A stretch of 9,322 nucleotides of DNA from NCBI GenBank assembly GCA_026400415.1, contig JAPLPA010000290.1, forward strand, positions 1-9,322, written 5' to 3'. This stretch comes from Afipia sp. (GTDB lineage Bacteria; Pseudomonadota; Alphaproteobacteria; Rhizobiales; Xanthobacteraceae). A program made the translations under genes and the position numbers. Positions 6,582 through 9,322 of this stretch are shown here, in pieces. The notes under the pieces were generated by a model. That model searched no databases. It was not told the origin of the DNA and was given only the letters and a program-made list of their open reading frames with translations. Positions within the stretch are counted from its first letter, which is position 1, and each line of letters starts with the position of its first letter.

Positions 6582-6597
6582 TGGCATGACATCTGCT
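6582..6597 (+). promoter_or_regulatory. Sigma-54 (RpoN) type -24/-12 promoter
   Basis: TGGCATG-ACAT-CTGCT matches the RpoN consensus TGGCAYR-N4-TTGCW at every fixed position except one (C for the first T of the -12 element). The GG (6583-6584) and GC (6595-6596) pairs are exactly 12 bases apart, as required. The expected transcription start is about 6608, leaving a leader of about 27 bases that contains the GAGG ribosome site of the small gene at 6635. No clear NifA site (TGT-N10-ACA) is seen upstream; a TTGT-N7-ACAA repeat at 6559-6573 is a weak candidate for activator binding. It is the best promoter match in the window. Confidence 0.6.
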
Positions 6598-6634
6598 TGT
6601 TTGGATATGTCCGAATCAGAGCGAGGTGATCCTT

Positions 6635-6814
6635 ATGGCCAGCAATTCCAGCGCGTATCCCAATTTAGCTCCCACACTTGACGATCAGGTCATGCACGCC
6701 ATCACCGATGATGAGTGTGTTGCCCGCCTCGCACGAGCAGTTGATGAGCACGACGACCAGCGACTTCAAGAGGTGGCTTTACTCATTGGTCGGCTCGCGG
6801 TGCCCATCGAATAG
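6635..6814 (+). CDS. Small uncharacterised protein (59 aa)
   Basis: I do not recognise this ORF. It encodes MASNSSAYPNLAPTLDDQVMHAITDDECVARLARAVDEHDDQRLQEVALLIGRLAVPIE. The protein is acidic, with an unstructured start and then a stretch that could form two amphipathic helices (about 15-35 and 38-54). It has one cysteine, no membrane segment and no signal peptide. ATG at 6635 is preferred over GTG at 6626, because GAGG at 6623-6626 is then 8 bases ahead of it. Support for its being real comes from the ribosome site and the sigma-54-type promoter placed 27 bases upstream of the start codon, rather than from homology. The VWA gene starts 84 bases downstream on the same strand, so it may lead an operon with the VWA and J-domain genes. 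Confidence 0.6.
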   Translation: MASNSSAYPNLAPTLDDQVMHAITDDECVARLARAVDEHDDQRLQEVALLIGRLAVPIE

Positions 6815-6898
6815 GTCAAGCGGCCTGCAAACGTTTAAGCCCGTTGCAAGCGGATATAAGGCGCGCCACATAAGGATCGCAGCTAGCCGCGAGCCGAG

Positions 6899-7645
6899 AT
6901 GACACGCGATCCCACCATTCCGAAGCCCCGACAAAAGCCCGTCATGGGCCTTCACGGCGCATTTCCGGAATCCCATCGCGATACGGCGGGGGACGTCGCT
7001 GCCTTCGTCGCCAAAGCGCGCGCGATGACCCCTCGTCAGAGCGGCAGCGGTCGTTTGCTATTCGCACTTGACGCAACTCTGAGCAGGCAACCGACTTGGG
7101 ACATGGCCTGTCAGTTACAGGCCGATATGTTTCGCGAAGCAGGAGGCATCGGGGGGCTCGATGTCCGCCTAGTTTATTTCCGCGGACTGAATGAATGCCG
7201 CGCCAGTCCGTGGATTTCCGATACCGCAAAAATAGCGCGGCTCATGAGCACGATTCAATGTCAGGGCGGCCAGACGCAGATCGGACGCGTTCTGTCCGAT
7301 GCAAGGCAGGAAGCTGTCGCATCCGGTGTCCGTGCGATTGTGTTTGTCGGCGACGCAATGGAAGAGAATGTCGACGCGCTTTGCGCGACCGCAGGAGAGC
7401 TTGGCCTTCTAAAAGTGCCGTGCTTCATGTTTCAAGAAGGCCATGACGCGGTTGCCGAGGCAGCCTTTCGAGAAATAGCACGTTTGACCGGCGGCGCATG
7501 GTGCCGTTTCGACGCGGGGTCTGCGGCGCAGTTGCGCGAGTTGCTGCGTGCGGCTGCGGCCTACGCAGCAGGCGGACGCGATGCGCTGAGGCGTCTTGCG
7601 AAAAATACCTCAGGCGCAGCGGCGCTTCTGGAACAGATGAAGTGA
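6899..7645 (+). CDS. VWA domain protein with MIDAS metal site
   Basis: This 248-residue soluble protein is a single von Willebrand factor A (Rossmann-like) domain. The MIDAS residues are present: D58-x-T60-x-S62 in FALDATLSRQP (Thr replaces the first Ser of DxSxS), T126 in GGQTQIG and D152 in VFVGDAMEEN. Such domains bind Mg2+ and a carboxylate of a partner protein, so it is probably a binding or scaffold subunit. It has six cysteines, unusual for a cytosolic protein. Residues 1-50 are a polar N-terminal extension, with no signal peptide. ATG at 6899 has a poor Shine-Dalgarno; the in-frame ATG at 6944 is no better. It ends 7 bases before the J-domain gene, so the two are almost certainly co-expressed. 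I believe this pair is conserved among related Alphaproteobacteria. The partner and function are unknown. Confidence 0.88.
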   Translation: MTRDPTIPKPRQKPVMGLHGAFPESHRDTAGDVAAFVAKARAMTPRQSGSGRLLFALDATLSRQPTWDMACQLQADMFREAGGIGGLDVRLVYFRGLNECRASPWISDTAKIARLMSTIQCQGGQTQIGRVLSDARQEAVASGVRAIVFVGDAMEENVDALCATAGELGLLKVPCFMFQEGHDAVAEAAFREIARLTGGAWCRFDAGSAAQLRELLRAAAAYAAGGRDALRRLAKNTSGAAALLEQMK

Positions 7646-7652
7646 CCGTGTC

Positions 7653-8384
7653 ATGCCCACCCTGATCGCAGGCATCGTCGCTGTCGTGCTGATTTATGCG
7701 GCGCTCAATATCGTCAAGGGTGCGGATCCGAAATGGCTCGCCAAGGTCATCAGAGGCGGCGGCGGTGTCGTCACGCTTGCCGCTGCGCTGTTTGTCGGCG
7801 CAAAAGGCGAGCTTGCGGTGGCGATTCCGCTTGGCATTTTCGGTGCTGGATTGCTGGGATGGTCGCCGTTCGGCGCGTCGCTTGGATCGGCTTGGGGCAA
7901 CTACGGCCCCGGCGCCTGGAAATCACAAGGGCAGAAGTCCGAGGTACGGTCCCAGTTTATAGAGATGACGCTCGACCACGATACCGGTGCGCTTGCGGGG
8001 AAGGTTATTGCCGGACCCGGAGCGGGGCGCGTACTCGACGACTTCACGCTCGACGAACTGATTGTTCTGGCGCGTGGCTTCGACGCCGAGAGCTGGGCCC
8101 TTCTTGAAAGTTATCTGGACCGCCGGTTTCCCGCCTGGCGTGAGAACGCGCATGACGCAACGGCAGGAGGGCGTGGCGAGGAAGGCCGCGCGGCGTCGAG
8201 CGGTAAAATGACAACTGAGGAGGCCTATCAGATCCTTGGCCTGAAGCCGGGAGCGGGGCGCGATGAAATCGGCCGGGCTCATCGTGGGCTGATGAAGAAA
8301 CTTCATCCCGACCAGGGGGGCTCGACGTATCTCGCCGCCCGTGTGAACGAGGCCAAGGACACTCTGCTTCGCAACCATCGCTGA
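7653..8384 (+). CDS. Membrane protein with C-terminal J-domain (DnaJ-like, Pam18/TIM14 style)
   Basis: This 243-residue protein has hydrophobic segments at about 2-20, 37-50 and 53-70, so two or three helices anchor its N-terminus. A middle region (about 97-165; FTLDELIVLARGF and ALLESYLDRRFPAW) is followed by a flexible Gly/Ala/Arg linker and a C-terminal J-domain (about 187-243). The J-domain has AYQILGLKPGA, the essential HPD triad at 218-220 and the Pam18-like DQGGS-x-YLAARVNEAKDTLL. J-domains stimulate Hsp70 (DnaK) ATPase activity, so it probably recruits DnaK to the inner-membrane face. It has no Gly/Phe or zinc-finger region, making it a class III J-protein. It starts 7 bases after the VWA gene, which may supply the client or binding function. 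A weak hairpin (8458-8472) lies after it. Confidence 0.93.
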   Translation: MPTLIAGIVAVVLIYAALNIVKGADPKWLAKVIRGGGGVVTLAAALFVGAKGELAVAIPLGIFGAGLLGWSPFGASLGSAWGNYGPGAWKSQGQKSEVRSQFIEMTLDHDTGALAGKVIAGPGAGRVLDDFTLDELIVLARGFDAESWALLESYLDRRFPAWRENAHDATAGGRGEEGRAASSGKMTTEEAYQILGLKPGAGRDEIGRAHRGLMKKLHPDQGGSTYLAARVNEAKDTLLRNHR

Positions 8385-8552
8385 CTCCAGCACGCAACAT
8401 CACGCCACAATCTGCGAGCAGCTCTTCCTGTCTGTTCTGAATGCCCCTGCGAAAGCCCGCCGTTAGCCGGCGTGGTCGATCCGCGGTTAAGCTTTTAGAG
8501 ACCAAACCTTGAAAAATGGTTGTCGCGCGGGAGGCGTTGCATCGTGCGCAGC

Positions 8553-8576
8553 AAAAAGCCCGCCGAAAAGGCGGGC
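8553..8576 (-). terminator. Rho-independent terminator of the SPOR-domain gene
   Basis: Read on the minus strand, GCCCGCC-TTTTC-GGCGGGC forms a perfect 7 bp GC-rich stem with a 5-base loop, directly followed by TTTTT. It starts 25 bases after the SPOR gene's stop codon. On the plus strand the same stem is followed by CTTAATT, so it may also work less efficiently for the J-domain gene arriving from the left. Confidence 0.9.
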
Positions 8577-8601
8577 CTTAATTGTCATTAACGATTGACG
8601 T

Positions 8602-9322
8602 TCAGTTCCGGATCGCGATGCAGGAGATGTCCGAGCGCTTTAAAGTACGGCACACCGCTTCGGCGGAATCCTGATTGAGGCCTGCGAAGCGTGCGCGGTA
8701 GAGAGTCTTGTTGCCCTTGGCGACCGTCTCGGTGAACGGGTCGGCGCCGCCAAGCAATTTGCCGGCGCTTCCTTTGGCTGCATCGAGCCGCTGACGCGCT
8801 TCGGTCTCGCTTTCGAGCGCTCCGACCTGAATGATCCAGCCTGAGCGCACCACAGGCTTGATCGCGCCATTCTCCTGAACGGCTTGAACTGAGGCCGGCT
8901 GCGGAGGCGCGATTAGCTGCTGGGTTACTGGCTGAGGTTGAGCGATCGTCGACACCTGCATGGCCTGCGCTTGCGCGCCGAGGCTCGATGGCGGTGTTCC
9001 ACGCTGTATTGGTTCAACCGATGCCATCGCCGTCGAATTTGAAGCGGTGGACGAGGACACTTTTCCGATTGTCCCTTGTCCGATGCCGTTGCTGGTATTG
9101 GCCTGTGAAGGAAGCGGCGCAGGAAATTCCGCGCGTGGCGCGACCGAAACCGTCTTGCTTTCGATTGCAGGCGATACGGGCGATTCAATTTTCGCTTCGG
9201 CACGCGCCACCACGGTCTTCGATGTCTCTGCAGCGGCAGGCGCGGTGGCATTCGAAATAGCGCTGGTTGCGATCGGCGCGGGCGTTGCGGATGCGACCTT
9301 GGCCTGTCCCATTCGAACCTGA
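8602..9322 (-). CDS. SPOR-domain protein, C-terminal part; probably D-alanyl-D-alanine carboxypeptidase (partial)
   Basis: The frame is open to the window edge, so about 240 C-terminal residues are seen. The ATG at 9312 lies inside the open frame and need not be the start. Most of the visible part is a low-complexity Ala/Pro/Ser/Thr/Gln linker (about 155 residues). It ends in a SPOR domain (last 80 residues: SGWIIQVGALESETEARQRL...LYRARFAGLNQDSAEAVCRTLKRSDISCIAIRN). SPOR domains bind denuded septal peptidoglycan. The pattern WxIQxGA...PFTE-x-V-x-KG-x-x-LYRARFAG closely resembles the ends of rhizobial D,D-carboxypeptidases (penicillin-binding, trim D-Ala from stem peptides), but the catalytic part is outside the window, so that call rests on the tail alone. 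The protein would be periplasmic. A strong terminator follows the stop codon. Confidence 0.8.
   Translation of the reverse strand, partial: QVRMGQAKVASATPAPIATSAISNATAPAAAETSKTVVARAEAKIESPVSPAIESKTVSVAPRAEFPAPLPSQANTSNGIGQGTIGKVSSSTASNSTAMASVEPIQRGTPPSSLGAQAQAMQVSTIAQPQPVTQQLIAPPQPASVQAVQENGAIKPVVRSGWIIQVGALESETEARQRLDAAKGSAGKLLGGADPFTETVAKGNKTLYRARFAGLNQDSAEAVCRTLKRSDISCIAIRN

Noticed and set aside
8458..8472. Hairpin CGCCG-TTAGC-CGGCG after the J-domain gene as a terminator
   Set aside because: The stem is only 5 bp and no T-run follows directly; the nearby strong hairpin at 8558-8576 is a better candidate.
1..9322. Mobile element, CRISPR array or defence island
   Set aside because: No transposase or integrase motifs, long terminal repeats, regular repeat-spacer pattern, or nuclease/toxin genes were found; gene content and codon use look like core chromosome. 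The VWA/J-domain pair has no effector that would mark it as a defence system.

Overview
The window looks like ordinary chromosomal DNA from an alphaproteobacterium of the Bradyrhizobium / Afipia / Rhodopseudomonas group (Nitrobacteraceae, Rhizobiales). The evidence is GC-rich coding with high third-position GC, a MipZ division-positioning ATPase, a DUF1489 protein, a DUF599 membrane protein, and a SPOR-ended protein resembling the C-terminus of rhizobial D-alanyl-D-alanine carboxypeptidases. No tRNA, rRNA, insertion sequence, prophage gene or CRISPR array is visible. Family names come from motif and sequence recognition, not from a database search.

Left part (1-3448). The 5' end of a DUF599 membrane protein runs leftward off the edge. 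It is divergent from a glutathione S-transferase, and the two share a 158 bp region with a palindrome. A YidB-family protein follows. After a 253 bp gap with a strong inverted repeat come three rightward genes: a 63-residue conserved small protein (TTG start), an unrecognised two-helix membrane protein with four cysteines, and a DUF1489 protein 7 bases after it. The last two are probably co-transcribed.

Middle (3452-6488). panC (pantothenate synthetase) is on the minus strand and meets the DUF1489 gene tail to tail with only 3 bp between them. It is divergent from mipZ, which places the FtsZ ring; mipZ has no usable ATG start. An exported or membrane-anchored alpha/beta hydrolase follows.

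Right part (6489-9322). A 59-codon unrecognised ORF is preceded by a very good sigma-54 (-24/-12) promoter match at 6582-6597. Downstream on the same strand are a von Willebrand factor A protein with an intact MIDAS metal site and a membrane protein with a C-terminal J-domain, 7 bases apart. This trio, possibly nitrogen- or stress-responsive through RpoN, is the most interesting part of the window. A classical terminator on the minus strand closes a convergent SPOR-domain gene that enters from the right edge.
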